In this document: positions 27,005-35,919 of the stretch, piece by piece
How the letters are laid out: every line of letters starts with the position of its first letter
How positions within the stretch are numbered: position 1 is the stretch's first letter
Origin: CAYFXE01 sp964347035
Lineage (GTDB): Bacteria > Acidobacteriota > Aminicenantia > Aminicenantales > Aminicenantaceae
NCBI GenBank assembly: GCA_964347035.1
Contig: CAYFXE010000001.1
Location: 106,215-170,214 of the forward strand
Length of the DNA: 64,000 bases
Direction: 5' to 3'
Notes under the pieces: generated by a model
What the model was told of the DNA's origin: nothing
Databases searched by the model: none
The model's input: only the letters and a program-made list of their open reading frames with translations
Position numbers and translations under genes: made by a program

Positions 27005-28543
27005 CTATTTGGATTCTGGTATACCTGTCTTCTGGAAGAACTCTGCTGCAGTGACGATGCGAACTTTTTCTGGTTTCACATCAAGAGGAAAAGTCTGGTA
27101 GATCAAGTCTTCATCCAGGATTTCCTTGGGCATGTTCGGATTGGCATAGGTGATGGGGGAAGGAGTATTGGCCACTAAAGCATCCTTAAAACTTTGGGCA
27201 TCTTCAGTAATCAAGGCAATGTACAGGTTTTCAAAATTGAGGTATTTTTTTATGGCCTGGTTGACCTCTTCATGGGTTATGTTGGGAAGCCTTTTCTGAA
27301 CCTCAGCCAGGAAGTCTTCATAACCGTAGTAATGAGAATCCATCTGCCAACCGAGTCTTTCGCCCAGAGTTTGGGCGTAGAGTTTGGTGTAATTCAGCAG
27401 GTAAGTCCTGGTCAATTCGAACCTTTCTTCGGGTATCCCTTCTTCCACGAGGTTTTTGAGCTCCAGAAGAGCCTGTCGAAGGGCAAAGTGCCGGTTGGAG
27501 TTGGCCAAGGGCCGAATCCAGATGGAAAAGTACTGCTGCTGCCGACAGTAGTTGGTCGCCGGGTACTTTCGTCTTCCTTGGATAAAGTGCTCTATGTAGG
27601 CATAGTCTCCATAGTTTTGACCTCTTTCCTCACGAATCTTTTGGAAGAGCCAGGATAGATGCTGTCTATGTTCGCCGAAATGGGAGCCAGCAATCCAGAG
27701 GGCAAAGAAATCATCGTCCGCCCTGGAAAGAGACACTGGAAAGCCCATGGACATGGCTGTCGCCGGGCTTTTTTTGTCGGCGATGACGATCTCGAGCCCT
27801 TCTGGCATTCTCTGTTCGGGCAGTTCGAGAGGGGGAGTGAATCCCTCTGGCATGGCGGTAAAATCGTCCATCACCTGTTGAGGGAAATCCACAGGATAGC
27901 CTCCCGCCAACGCGATGGTGATATTTCCTTGGATAAAGTGCTCTTTATAGAAAGTCTTGATGTCTTCGAGAGTCAAGGCTTGGAGGGATTCGACTGTCCC
28001 TGAATCGTGATGACCGTAAGGATGTCCTGCGTACATCATCAGGTTCAAGATCTCCTTGCCGAACTGTTCATCCCGGTTTCCGACCAAAGTTTTTTCAAGG
28101 AAGTTTATCTGGTTAGTCTTGATACGGGTGAAATCCTCCTCACGAAACCCGGGATCGAGCAGCATGCTTCTCAGAATCCCGTAGTATTTCTCCAGGTTGT
28201 CGAGATGGACCTGTCCGGTGAAGACTGACATTTCTTTGTCCACTCTCAGGCCGACAGACGTCGCCATAGGGTAAAATTTCTTCTGGATTTCTTTGAACGT
28301 GAGTTCTTTAGTGCCACCGTTGGCGAGCAGACTACATGTCAGTTGACACAGGCCTTCTTTCCCCTGGGGATCGTGGGCCGAACCCACCTTGAGGAGAATC
28401 CGAAAACTCACCAAAGGATTGCCCTCCACAGGCAGGAGCTCAGAGGAGATTTTGCCTGGCTTTTCTTTAGCACAGGAAACAAGCATGATCGAAATACCCA
28501 AAATCAAGATTGCCCCAAAATAGATTCGTTGCTTTTTTCTCAT
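27005..28543 (-). CDS. M16-family peptidase-like lipoprotein lacking the zinc site
   Basis: A 512-residue M16 (insulinase/pitrilysin) homologue with a lipoprotein signal; the lipobox is MLVSC. Where an active M16 has HxxEH, this protein reads QLTCS within GLCQLTCSLLANG, so every zinc ligand is lost. The C-terminal half keeps the family layout (ERFELTRTYLLNY, YYGYEDFLAEVQKRLPNIT). Catalytically dead subunits commonly pair with an active one, and the gene's start overlaps the stop of the active M16 gene upstream by four bases. The pair would form a periplasmic heterodimeric peptidase. Confidence 0.9.
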   Translation of the reverse strand: MRKKQRIYFGAILILGISIMLVSCAKEKPGKISSELLPVEGNPLVSFRILLKVGSAHDPQGKEGLCQLTCSLLANGGTKELTFKEIQKKFYPMATSVGLRVDKEMSVFTGQVHLDNLEKYYGILRSMLLDPGFREEDFTRIKTNQINFLEKTLVGNRDEQFGKEILNLMMYAGHPYGHHDSGTVESLQALTLEDIKTFYKEHFIQGNITIALAGGYPVDFPQQVMDDFTAMPEGFTPPLELPEQRMPEGLEIVIADKKSPATAMSMGFPVSLSRADDDFFALWIAGSHFGEHRQHLSWLFQKIREERGQNYGDYAYIEHFIQGRRKYPATNYCRQQQYFSIWIRPLANSNRHFALRQALLELKNLVEEGIPEERFELTRTYLLNYTKLYAQTLGERLGWQMDSHYYGYEDFLAEVQKRLPNITHEEVNQAIKKYLNFENLYIALITEDAQSFKDALVANTPSPITYANPNMPKEILDEDLIYQTFPLDVKPEKVRIVTAAEFFQKTGIPESK

Positions 28544-29886
28544 TTTGCTTTTCCTCCTGACAAGGTCACGACCGTGCTGTTGGTATTCTGGAAATATTTC
28601 TTGGCCATATCCTGGATGTCCTGAGGGGTGATTTTGTCGTAGAGTTCGTAGAGCTTGTTCACGGTTCCAGGATCTCTAGTCAGGTTGAGGTAATGGAGCA
28701 GGCTGCTGGCGATGCCGTCTGTGGTTCCTAAGGCATTGGCGAAAGAGTACTTGAGGTTAGACTTAATGTCTGCCAGAGCTTTCTCATCCACGAGCTCTTG
28801 TTTGAGCCTCTCCAGCTCTTGGAATATGGCCTCTTCCACATACGGGAGATCCTCTTCTTTTTTGACGACAGAGTTGAAGACCAGAAGATAGGGATCACGA
28901 CGGTCGGAGAAACTGGCGTACAGGGATTGACATTTCTGCTCCTCGATGACCAGTCTTTGGTACAGAGCCGAGGAGCGGGAAAAAGCGATTTCAGACATCA
29001 GGTCTAGAACCGCCATGTCGATTTTTTCATCCGAATAGGCTGGTCCATGGAAACCTATGGCCAAACGGGGCAAGGTTCTTGTCGGCCACTCATAATGGGC
29101 TCTTTTGGCTTCTGTCTGAGGGGGTTCTTCAGGGGTGTCCAACGTGTAGTTCGACGGTTCCCAGTCACCGTAATACTTGTGCACATAGTCCATTAACTGT
29201 TCGTGGTCAAAATCACCGGCCACGAGAAGGATGGTGTTATCGGGTGCATAGAAGCGTTTTCTGAAAAGCTGGCTGTACTCGTACTGATTCGGCATGTCGA
29301 GGATATCTTCCAAGTAACCGAGAGTGGTGTGCCCATAGGAGTGTTTTTCGAAGGCGGTGTTCCGCAGGGTTTCGTACAGGCGACGAGAGGGATTGGAAAC
29401 GCTGGCGTAGTATTCTCCTTCGATGACTGGGGCTTCAGTTTTCAGCATTTCCTCGTCATAGTACAGGTTGATGAACCTGTCTGCTTCGACTTTTACGACC
29501 TCTTCAAGGTTTTCCCTCCCTGCAAAGACGACAAAATAACAGGTGTAGTCGTCGGTTGTGAAGCCGTTTGTGCCGGCACCGAGTTTTGTGATGAAATCGT
29601 TGTAAGCTTCGGTGGGCATGGTTTTGGTGCCCTTGAACATCATGTGCTCGAAGAAGTGGGCAAAGCCGGATTTTCCCGGTTCGATCTCGTTGCGAGAGCC
29701 AGATCGGACGATGACATAATGCGAGATGATTTCTGGATTGTTGAGGGGGATAGAGACAACAGTCAGTCCGTTGTCCATCTTCTCGATTTTGTATTCGTAG
29801 GGTAAGATGTCCGAGCTTCGGAGGAACGATGGAACGGCGAACAGGAGAAGAATTACGGCGAAGGTCATGGAAGTCAGTTTAATCAT
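28540..29886 (-). CDS. M16-family zinc metallopeptidase, active subunit
   Basis: A 448-residue M16B peptidase with a signal peptide. The inverted zinc motif HFFEH is at residues 77-81 and the third ligand is Glu158 in VIEGEY, exactly the HxxEH-x76-E spacing. It would degrade oligopeptides or damaged proteins in the periplasm together with the inactive lipoprotein subunit encoded directly downstream (ATGA overlap). AAAGGAGG precedes the ATG. Function by family is clear, substrate is unknown. Confidence 0.94.
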   Translation of the reverse strand: MIKLTSMTFAVILLLFAVPSFLRSSDILPYEYKIEKMDNGLTVVSIPLNNPEIISHYVIVRSGSRNEIEPGKSGFAHFFEHMMFKGTKTMPTEAYNDFITKLGAGTNGFTTDDYTCYFVVFAGRENLEEVVKVEADRFINLYYDEEMLKTEAPVIEGEYYASVSNPSRRLYETLRNTAFEKHSYGHTTLGYLEDILDMPNQYEYSQLFRKRFYAPDNTILLVAGDFDHEQLMDYVHKYYGDWEPSNYTLDTPEEPPQTEAKRAHYEWPTRTLPRLAIGFHGPAYSDEKIDMAVLDLMSEIAFSRSSALYQRLVIEEQKCQSLYASFSDRRDPYLLVFNSVVKKEEDLPYVEEAIFQELERLKQELVDEKALADIKSNLKYSFANALGTTDGIASSLLHYLNLTRDPGTVNKLYELYDKITPQDIQDMAKKYFQNTNSTVVTLSGGKAK

Positions 29887-29921
29887 TTTAAAAAACCTCC
29901 TTTATTTATTTAGGCATAAAT

Positions 29922-30389
29922 TTATGATCTTTTATCCCATTTTATCTTGCCTTCCAACCAGCCGAGTTTAAGAGATGATTTTTGGTCTCTGGGTGTATAA
30001 GGCTTGATATCAAGAATCGGTGTGCCTTCGATCATATCCACTCCCGAAACCTTAAGGATATTTCCCTGACGTTCCAATACTTCGACGATGGTGAGGCCGA
30101 TCGGGTTGGGACGGTGAGAGCTTCGGGTGGAGAAAACACCACGGAGTCTATCGTCTAGGAGAGGGAAGGTATGGAGGTTGAACCCGACAGATTGGTGAAA
30201 GGCAAAGATGACCATCAAGTGAGAAAAGCCCTCTGTGTCCTTGAGGCCATCTTCGTATTCTTGGAAGATTTCCAGCTCGCCCTGGATATGATCGAATCCT
30301 TGAGCGTTGGCGTATTTTTTGGGTTGAATATCTTTTTTTTTCTTGAACGGGGAATGGACCACACCGATGGGTTTAAACTTGAGCTTCAT
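29922..30389 (-). CDS. trmO: TrmO-type tRNA (t6A37-N6) methyltransferase
   Basis: A 155-residue SAM-dependent enzyme of the TsaA/TrmO (YaeB) family that methylates N6-threonylcarbamoyladenosine at tRNA position 37. The family signature RGVFSTRSSHRPNPIGLT is intact; the N-terminal GVVHSPF and IFAFHQS motifs also match. It is shorter than E. coli TrmO because it lacks the extra C-terminal domain, as in many bacteria and archaea. Its start overlaps the end of the DUF123 gene by 17 bases, so the two are translated together. Confidence 0.93.
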   Translation of the reverse strand: MKLKFKPIGVVHSPFKKKKDIQPKKYANAQGFDHIQGELEIFQEYEDGLKDTEGFSHLMVIFAFHQSVGFNLHTFPLLDDRLRGVFSTRSSHRPNPIGLTIVEVLERQGNILKVSGVDMIEGTPILDIKPYTPRDQKSSLKLGWLEGKIKWDKRS

Positions 30390-30813
30390 CCAAGGCCATC
30401 CTTTCCAAAGCCAGGGTGTTTTCTAAGGAATCTGTATTCATTCCGTCCTTCCCTAAGTACAGAAGGTGCCCTGGACAGCGGCAGTCCGAGGCTCCGAATT
30501 TGTTTACAGGATACCGGGCATGACAGAAGAGATGGTGTATTTTGTGTGTGATTTGGCATTCGTCAAAATCCCCCGGCTTTATCCAGATGTTTTCGATTCG
30601 GGCTCTTGAGAGAAGATAATCGATGTGCCAAAAGGTTTTTTTCTGTTTCCGCAGGTGACGTCTGATTCTCCCTTGAAGGCTGTCCTTAGATCTGCCGACA
30701 TACAGGTAATGGCCCGACGGGAAGGTTGTCTCCGGAAGTTGTCCCGGAGTGATCCGAAGGCTTTTGGACAACCGTAAGGCCAAAAGATAAATCCCTTTAT
30801 TGTTGTCTTTCAT
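30373..30813 (-). CDS. GIY-YIG-like DUF123 domain protein
   Basis: A 146-residue protein with the DUF123 (COG1833) fold, related to GIY-YIG nucleases. It shows GIYLLALRLSKS, SGHYLYVGRSKDSLQGRIRR, the late WHIDYLLSRARIENIWI and the cysteine-bearing GASDCRCPGHLLYL. Family members are single-domain or fused to endonuclease III; a role in DNA repair is suspected but unproved. It overlaps trmO at its 3' end. Confidence 0.88.
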   Translation of the reverse strand: MKDNNKGIYLLALRLSKSLRITPGQLPETTFPSGHYLYVGRSKDSLQGRIRRHLRKQKKTFWHIDYLLSRARIENIWIKPGDFDECQITHKIHHLFCHARYPVNKFGASDCRCPGHLLYLGKDGMNTDSLENTLALERMALDEAQV

Positions 30814-30874
30814 CGGAATGCAATCCTAATCCCAAGAATTAATATGGCTCAATTTTTCAATATAGACTGGGATG

Positions 30875-31840
30875 TTACCCACGGACATAGGTCAGCCATT
30901 TTTCATAGTCTTTGATCTTTCCGGACACGGCCTCCTTGTAGGTTTTGGCCAGCTGGCGGGTGATCTCTCCGACCTCACCGCTGGCTATCGTGTATTCTTT
31001 CTTTGAAGAGTGAGGTTCAGAGGTGTCAGTAACTCGAATGATGGGAGCCACTTCGACGGCTGTCCCCGTGAAGAAGATTTCATCAGCTTGGAAGAATTCT
31101 TCTTTAGAGATCTGCCCGATCGAGGATTCGATACCCAAGTCACCGGCGATTTCCAGGATGGTCGCTCGAGTGATTCCCTCGAGAATAGATTCGGTTTTGT
31201 CGTTGGTTTTAATGGCTTGATCTTTGACGATGAAAATATTCTCTCCGGGACCTTCGGCGATATTGCCCTCCAGGTTTAGGAAGATGGATTCATCATACCC
31301 ATCGCGTCGGGCTTCCATACCGCAGATGGCCGATTGTACATAGATACCCCCCAGCTTTGCGGTCATGGCGATTTGGCTGCGATGAATACGTTTCCAGGGA
31401 AGGACGCAAACATGAACACCTGTTTCTGTTTTTTCGCCCAGGTAAGCTCCCCATTCCCAAGCCCCGATGGCCAGTTCGACGGGAGACTGATGGGGAACGA
31501 GACCGAGATTTCCGTAGGCATAGAAGAGCAGCGGTCGGATGTATGCTGATTCCAGTGCATTCTCGTTTATCACGAGTTTGATGGCTTGGGTGATTTCTTC
31601 CTTGTTGTAAGGAGGCTTCATGTGTAGGGTGGAGGCTGAGTGAAAAAATCTCTCGATGTGTTCGGGCAGACGGAATATCGCTGATCCGTTAGGAGTGCTA
31701 TAGGCGCGGATTCCCTCGAAAGCCGAAGTCCCGTAATGGAGAACATGAGACATAGGATGGATAATGGGCTGGGACCAATCGTAGAGCTTTCCCATGTGCC
31801 AGTATTTTTTAGCTCGGGGAAAATAGGTGTTATCAAACAT
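30875..31840 (-). CDS. ilvE: Branched-chain amino acid aminotransferase
   Basis: A 321-residue class IV PLP aminotransferase that interconverts Leu/Ile/Val and their 2-oxoacids. Motifs are LHYGTSAFEGIRAY, the catalytic Lys162 in TAKLGGIYVQS, EARRDGYDESIFLN, NIAEGPGENIFIV and the late EIFFTGTAVEVAPIIRV. Length and motif spacing are those of bacterial IlvE. AAGGAGAAGG precedes the ATG. It stands alone, with no other isoleucine/valine synthesis gene nearby, so a degradative role is equally possible. Confidence 0.95.
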   Translation of the reverse strand: MFDNTYFPRAKKYWHMGKLYDWSQPIIHPMSHVLHYGTSAFEGIRAYSTPNGSAIFRLPEHIERFFHSASTLHMKPPYNKEEITQAIKLVINENALESAYIRPLLFYAYGNLGLVPHQSPVELAIGAWEWGAYLGEKTETGVHVCVLPWKRIHRSQIAMTAKLGGIYVQSAICGMEARRDGYDESIFLNLEGNIAEGPGENIFIVKDQAIKTNDKTESILEGITRATILEIAGDLGIESSIGQISKEEFFQADEIFFTGTAVEVAPIIRVTDTSEPHSSKKEYTIASGEVGEITRQLAKTYKEAVSGKIKDYEKWLTYVRG

Positions 31841-32150
31841 ATCCTTCTCCTTATAAGCCCTGCCGTGAAGCTCTTGATATGTCTTTTATGATCCTATCCT
31901 TTTAACCCTTTAAAGATGACGAATCTCTCTTGCCAAAGCCCTTTCTGGGTTCTTCAATCCTTCGGACATCAGGAGGAGCCTGGAAGGCAGTTTGATAAAT
32001 CTCTGTATTTCTACCTGGAAAATTTTTCAAGAGGTGTAAGATTTCAAAGGGATTCTCGGCAAATAATATTGTTACCACAATCGAGACGAAATGAAAAGAT
32101 TCATTTCCAGTTTTCTTCGAAAAGACGGATTGTTTCTTGATTCATAGAGG
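31841..32150. other. 310-bp noncoding region upstream of ilvE
   Basis: No gene, RNA or strong repeat is visible. A 14-codon minus-strand ATG frame (32104-32148) directly after the DUF6125 stop is too short to support. No T-box or leader peptide could be recognised before ilvE. Confidence 0.4.
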
Positions 32151-32663
32151 TCAGGATTCCAGAGTGAATTCCCAGGCGCACCAGACATCCGACGGATGGG
32201 GATCGGGTGGACAGACCAGGCAGCGAGTTTTTATCTTGGGGTCGATGGTCTTGGCGAACCCGCTGTATTCAACAATACCGATGGACTTACAGGGGAAGTC
32301 TGGTAAGCCCTGTCGCTGCCTGGCTTCTTGAACTCGGCATCTGTTCATCCGGAAGATACAACTCTTGTCGGTGATGTCTTTAACCTCCTGAACATTGATG
32401 TGGGCGTACAGCCTGAACTTAAGAGCTTGGACCAAAGCCTGTATCCCCCCTCCTGGTTTAATCCCGAGACGATTCATGATTCTTTGGGCTTCGATGACCG
32501 TGAATTGTTCCCAAGCTTTCCTGTCGAGTTCCATGGCCGCTTCGAGGCCAAATTTATCTTCAACAGCCCGGAACCATAGGCCGTCATGGGCCAACCAATT
32601 CTTAGAGGCGTCAGTGAGGAGATCGAGAATTTCTTGCCTGGATAAATCCTTTATGTCTTTCAT
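32151..32663 (-). CDS. DUF6125-like protein
   Basis: A 170-residue cytoplasmic protein. The C-terminal part has conserved-looking cysteines: MNRCRVQEARQRQGLPDFPC, TRCLVCPPDPHPSD and WCAWEF. This combination matches my memory of the DUF6125 family found in anaerobes; the biochemical role is unknown. The cysteines could bind a metal or cluster. I start at ATG 32663 because AAAGGA lies 6-7 bases before it; the frame itself opens eight codons earlier. The radical SAM gene is upstream on the same strand. Confidence 0.75.
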   Translation of the reverse strand: MKDIKDLSRQEILDLLTDASKNWLAHDGLWFRAVEDKFGLEAAMELDRKAWEQFTVIEAQRIMNRLGIKPGGGIQALVQALKFRLYAHINVQEVKDITDKSCIFRMNRCRVQEARQRQGLPDFPCKSIGIVEYSGFAKTIDPKIKTRCLVCPPDPHPSDVWCAWEFTLES

Positions 32664-32742
32664 GTCGATTCCTTTGTTTGGTCTCATCCTGGTTCCTCAC
32701 TCTCCACTCTAAAGCGTCCGAGGGAAAGCAAGTGTCTTTTAG

Positions 32743-33687
32743 TTATCCGGACTCATAGTAGGTCAAGCCTTCGTGGAAGACGGCCCGAATCATCTTTTCT
32801 TTGATGAGAATATCGAGATGTTTGATGATTTCATTTTTGTGCTTTCCTAGAGAGGAGGCGATTTCAGAGAGAGTCACCGGTCTTCTTTTGATCATAGCGA
32901 GTATGGCTTTTTCCAGGTTATCCTCGGGATGGGGCCGTTCTTTTCTAGGAAAATCGGAGATGATCTCGCACTTTTCACCCAAGACTTCCTGGATTTTTTT
33001 CAGTTCACCCAGAGACAGGGGCTGGACAAATTTTTCAGCAGGCGGGCGGACGACCGTATTCAGCTGAACCTTATTGGGATTTATCTCGTTGATGGCTTTT
33101 TTAAGCTTTTTAATGTGCGATGGAGAATCATTCACACCCTTAACCAACATGATCTCGAGCCAGAGACTGCCTTTGAACACACGGCGGAATTCTTTAAGAC
33201 CCTCGATGATTTTTTTAACTCGGAGGCTGGGATGGGGCCTGTTGACTTTGACGAAGACATCTTGGGTGGCGGCGTCCAGGGAAGGGACAACGAGGTCGGC
33301 CGCCGCCAAGGCTTTTCTTACACTTTTTCGCGTGAGGAGGGAAGAGTTGGTGAGTACGGCCACAGGAATATCCGTGAAAGTCTTTATCTCTCGGATGAGT
33401 TGTCCGATTTTGGAGTTTAGGGTTGGCTCTCCCGAACCGGACAAGGTGATGTAATTTATGTCTTTTTCGGTCCGCAAGATGTCTTTGATTTGAGAGATGA
33501 CCTTTGTAATGGGAACGTATTCTTTCCGTCTAGCTATGTTTCGAGCCGTGGTCCCCAGTTGACAATATATACAATTGAATGAGCACAGTTTAGAGGGGAG
33601 AATATCTATCCCGAGCGAAAACCCTATCCGTCTAGAGGGGACGGGTCCGTAGATACAGGAGAATTCGGATTTTTTTGACTCGGTCAA
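32743..33687 (-). CDS. Radical SAM protein with a C-terminal winged helix
   Basis: A 314-residue radical SAM enzyme of the COG0731 (Fe-S oxidoreductase) group. The 4Fe-4S motif is CSFNCIYC (CX3CX2C), preceded by YGPVPSRRIGFSLGIDILP, a sequence typical of this group. LSGSGEPTLN is the SAM-binding GGE-like segment. The last ~60 residues (RRPVTLSEIASSLGKHKNEI) look like a winged-helix domain, suggesting nucleic-acid contact or sensing. The precise reaction is not known. A DUF6485 protein gene lies 9 bases upstream. Confidence 0.9.
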   Translation of the reverse strand: MTESKKSEFSCIYGPVPSRRIGFSLGIDILPSKLCSFNCIYCQLGTTARNIARRKEYVPITKVISQIKDILRTEKDINYITLSGSGEPTLNSKIGQLIREIKTFTDIPVAVLTNSSLLTRKSVRKALAAADLVVPSLDAATQDVFVKVNRPHPSLRVKKIIEGLKEFRRVFKGSLWLEIMLVKGVNDSPSHIKKLKKAINEINPNKVQLNTVVRPPAEKFVQPLSLGELKKIQEVLGEKCEIISDFPRKERPHPEDNLEKAILAMIKRRPVTLSEIASSLGKHKNEIIKHLDILIKEKMIRAVFHEGLTYYESG

Positions 33688-33696
33688 ATTGCTCTT

Positions 33697-33900
33697 TCAG
33701 ACTTTGTTTTTATAAACCTCGATAAACCTTCTGAGCGAACGATCATAAGTTCTTTCCACATCGTCGGGGAAGAAACAGGCGGGCATTTCCTTCATACTCC
33801 AATGATACTCGAGGCATTCGCAGCAGACGCCTTTCCGGCTGCAGGACTCCCAAGTGCAGTTGCAATTTTCAAGATTTTTCTTCTCATTGCATTCTTTCAT
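33697..33900 (-). CDS. Small cysteine-rich DUF6485 protein
   Basis: A 67-residue protein with eight cysteines, largely in KNLENCNCTWESCSRKGVCC and ECLEYH, then MPACFFP. This matches the DUF6485 pattern; the cysteines are likely to hold a metal or Fe-S cluster. No function is established. It is the first gene of a short minus-strand run leading into the radical SAM gene. Confidence 0.82.
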   Translation of the reverse strand: MKECNEKKNLENCNCTWESCSRKGVCCECLEYHWSMKEMPACFFPDDVERTYDRSLRRFIEVYKNKV

Positions 33901-34079
33901 AGATGATTCCTTCTTCCTTCTTATTCATCTCTCGCAGACTTTTAATCTGGTAAGGTCGTAGCCCCGGCCGGTTTTTTAGCCGTCATTATATCAGAAATAG
34001 TCAAAAAAAAGATAGGACCCCAACCGGATAATCCGAATTTTACTTTTCATTCTCTCTTTTTCTTTATATACTGGAAAAA

Positions 34080-34505
34080 ATGGGCAAGACGAGAAGGAGT
34101 GATCGACCCCGGATGGGGGAGAAGGAGGCAAAAGCCGGATTGAAAGAGAAGCTCCCACCCATCGAAACATTTCCCAATCAGTTTCCTGATTACGAGATCA
34201 ACATAGAGATTCCCGAATTCACCTCGATCTGTCCCAAGACAGGTCTTCCTGATTTTGGGACTATCGTTATCAACTATGTGCCGAGAAACCTCTGCCTGGA
34301 GCTCAAGTCGCTGAAGATGTATATCTTTGGTTACAGAGATCTTGGCATTTTTTATGAAAACGCTGTAAATCGCATCCTGAGGGATATCGTAGCTGCCTGT
34401 CGACCGGTTTCGGCAACAGTCAGAGGCGAGTTTAATCCGAGAGGGGGATTGATATCCGCTGTTGAAGCCCGTTACCACCGCCCTAAAAAAACAAAAAAAT
34501 CTTAA
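34080..34505 (+). CDS. queF: QueF, preQ0 reductase
   Basis: A 141-residue NADPH-dependent 7-cyano-7-deazaguanine reductase of the short (type I) class, which converts preQ0 to preQ1 for queuosine in tRNA. The thioimide-forming Cys51 and catalytic Asp58 are in SICPKTGLPDFG. The family motif appears as FGYRDLGIFYENAVNRIL; the residue before LGI is D where N is common. ATG 34080 has no clear Shine-Dalgarno; ATG 34113 is an alternative. The other queuosine genes are 4 kb downstream on the opposite strand. Confidence 0.94.
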   Translation: MGKTRRSDRPRMGEKEAKAGLKEKLPPIETFPNQFPDYEINIEIPEFTSICPKTGLPDFGTIVINYVPRNLCLELKSLKMYIFGYRDLGIFYENAVNRILRDIVAACRPVSATVRGEFNPRGGLISAVEARYHRPKKTKKS

Positions 34506-34888
34506 CACTCCTCCTGATTCACCAACGAAAACCGATCTCAGTAAAATCTTTTTGATCTTTGTGGATAAAAGTTTTTGGAATGAATGAAGCAACCATTGAA
34601 GGCCCCGACCCAACCTACCCCAGCCTTCGTAATTCGGTTTTCGAGGGGAGTCGACGAAGTCGACTTGCGAGTATGTCTGAGCTGGGGTCAGGCCTTATCC
34701 CAAGGTTTTGTACTCGGGCAAAAGTAGAGATAGAGCGCTTCTGGACGAAAAGGCCTGACCCCAGTAGCAACCGAGAAGGTCGAATGGAGAACGGCGGGAA
34801 AAACCTGAAGGGGAGCGAAGTCATTCCAAAAACTTCTCTTTTTCCTTCCTTTCAATTCCGCAATTCACTATAATTCTTAGTTCATAAA
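34506..34888. other. 383-bp intergenic region containing an inverted-repeat element
   Basis: Contains the GGGGTCAGGCCTT element (34682-34764). Upstream of it, a related CCCCGACCC...CTACCCCAGCCTTCG stretch (34600-34630) may be a decayed end. No ORF in either strand looks real. Confidence 0.5.
34682..34764. repeat. MITE-like inverted-repeat element 1 (GGGGTCAGGCCTT)
   Basis: A perfect 15-bp inverted repeat: CTGGGGTCAGGCCTT at 34682-34696 and its complement at 34750-34764, with 53 bases between. It shares the GGGGTCAG core with the elements at 37889-38055 and 39860-39938. No transposase gene lies within. Confidence 0.75.
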
Positions 34889-35794
34889 ATGCAGGACAAA
34901 GAAAAGTTTGGATCTTCGGATGCCTTGATGCTGGTGGCCGTGCTTTTTTGGGCCATAAATTTCTCCCTGATCAAGATTGCGCTCAAGGAGTTTAGCCCTT
35001 TAGGATTCAACGGCATCCGTTTGGTTTTGGCCTCGTTCTTTCTCGGTTCGATCTTCCTCATAAGCAAAGAAGGATTCTCCGTGACCAGATCAGATTTCTG
35101 GAAGATCATTGTCCTCGGCCTGGTTGGAAACACTGCCTTCCAAATGTTTTTTATTCACGGGCTGAATTGGTCTACGGCCTCAAACTCGGCTATCGTCATG
35201 GCCATGACCCCAGTCTTCGTGGCCTTGCTGAGCACAGCATCGAAGCAGGAGAAAATACACTGGGCAGCCTGGATGGGCATTGCGGTATCGTTTGTCGGGT
35301 TGTATCTTGTCCTCACCAAACAGCCCGGGGTCTTCCAGTTTTCATGGCAGGAAGTCCGGGGGGATCTTCTGATCCTTTTTGGCAATTTGTGTTGGGCGAT
35401 CTACACCGTTTTTTCCAAACCCATGCTGGAGAGGATGTCTCCGCTCAAACTCACCTCGACAACCATGGCTGTCGGAGCCGTTTTCTATCTACCTTTTTGT
35501 CTCAACGATCTCGGCCAGCTGACGTTGTCGAAAATTACCCTGGGAGCATGGGGGGCTTTGATCTATTCGAGCTTTTTTGCTCTTACTCTAAGCTATTTGA
35601 TTTGGTATGGATCGGTGAAGAGAGTGGGTAACACCAAAACTGCGATTTACGGGAACATCACTCCCATCCTGACTGCGATTTTTGCCTATCTCTTCATCGC
35701 CGAGAGGATAACGCTCCTCCAGGGGGTAGGGGCTGGAATTATCATCTTAGGGGTGTACTTCACGAGAACGGGCTATCACCACTTTCGGGCCTAG
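34889..35794 (+). CDS. EamA-family (DMT) transporter
   Basis: A 301-residue membrane protein with ten predicted helices and two EamA repeats. Repeat one starts ALMLVAVLFWAINFSLIKIA and repeat two GDLLILFGNLCWAIYTVFSK; the family end is ITPILTAIFAYLFIAERIT. Members export metabolites such as amino acids or nucleotide sugars, and specificity cannot be read. No strong ribosome binding site precedes the ATG. It stands alone between the repeat region and the DPPR-synthase-like gene. Confidence 0.92.
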   Translation: MQDKEKFGSSDALMLVAVLFWAINFSLIKIALKEFSPLGFNGIRLVLASFFLGSIFLISKEGFSVTRSDFWKIIVLGLVGNTAFQMFFIHGLNWSTASNSAIVMAMTPVFVALLSTASKQEKIHWAAWMGIAVSFVGLYLVLTKQPGVFQFSWQEVRGDLLILFGNLCWAIYTVFSKPMLERMSPLKLTSTTMAVGAVFYLPFCLNDLGQLTLSKITLGAWGALIYSSFFALTLSYLIWYGSVKRVGNTKTAIYGNITPILTAIFAYLFIAERITLLQGVGAGIIILGVYFTRTGYHHFRA

Positions 35795-35919
35795 AAAAAT
35801 GGTCACATCCGCAGAGATTGAGTCTCGGATAGATTCATGCAAAACAGAAGCACTCCCTGTTAAGGTCAGATGATGATTTGATTTAAGGCAAAAAAAGAGA
35901 TATAAAGGAGACGATTTCC

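Noticed and set aside
29203..29805. 200-codon frame opposite the M16 peptidase
   Set aside because: Antisense to the HxxEH-bearing gene; no recognisable protein features.
31916..32140. 74-codon ORF in the ilvE upstream region
   Set aside because: No ribosome binding site, unlikely composition, and no resemblance to a leader peptide rich in Ile/Leu/Val.
34559..34873. 104-codon ORF over the inverted-repeat element
   Set aside because: It runs through a noncoding repeat and has no motif or start signal.
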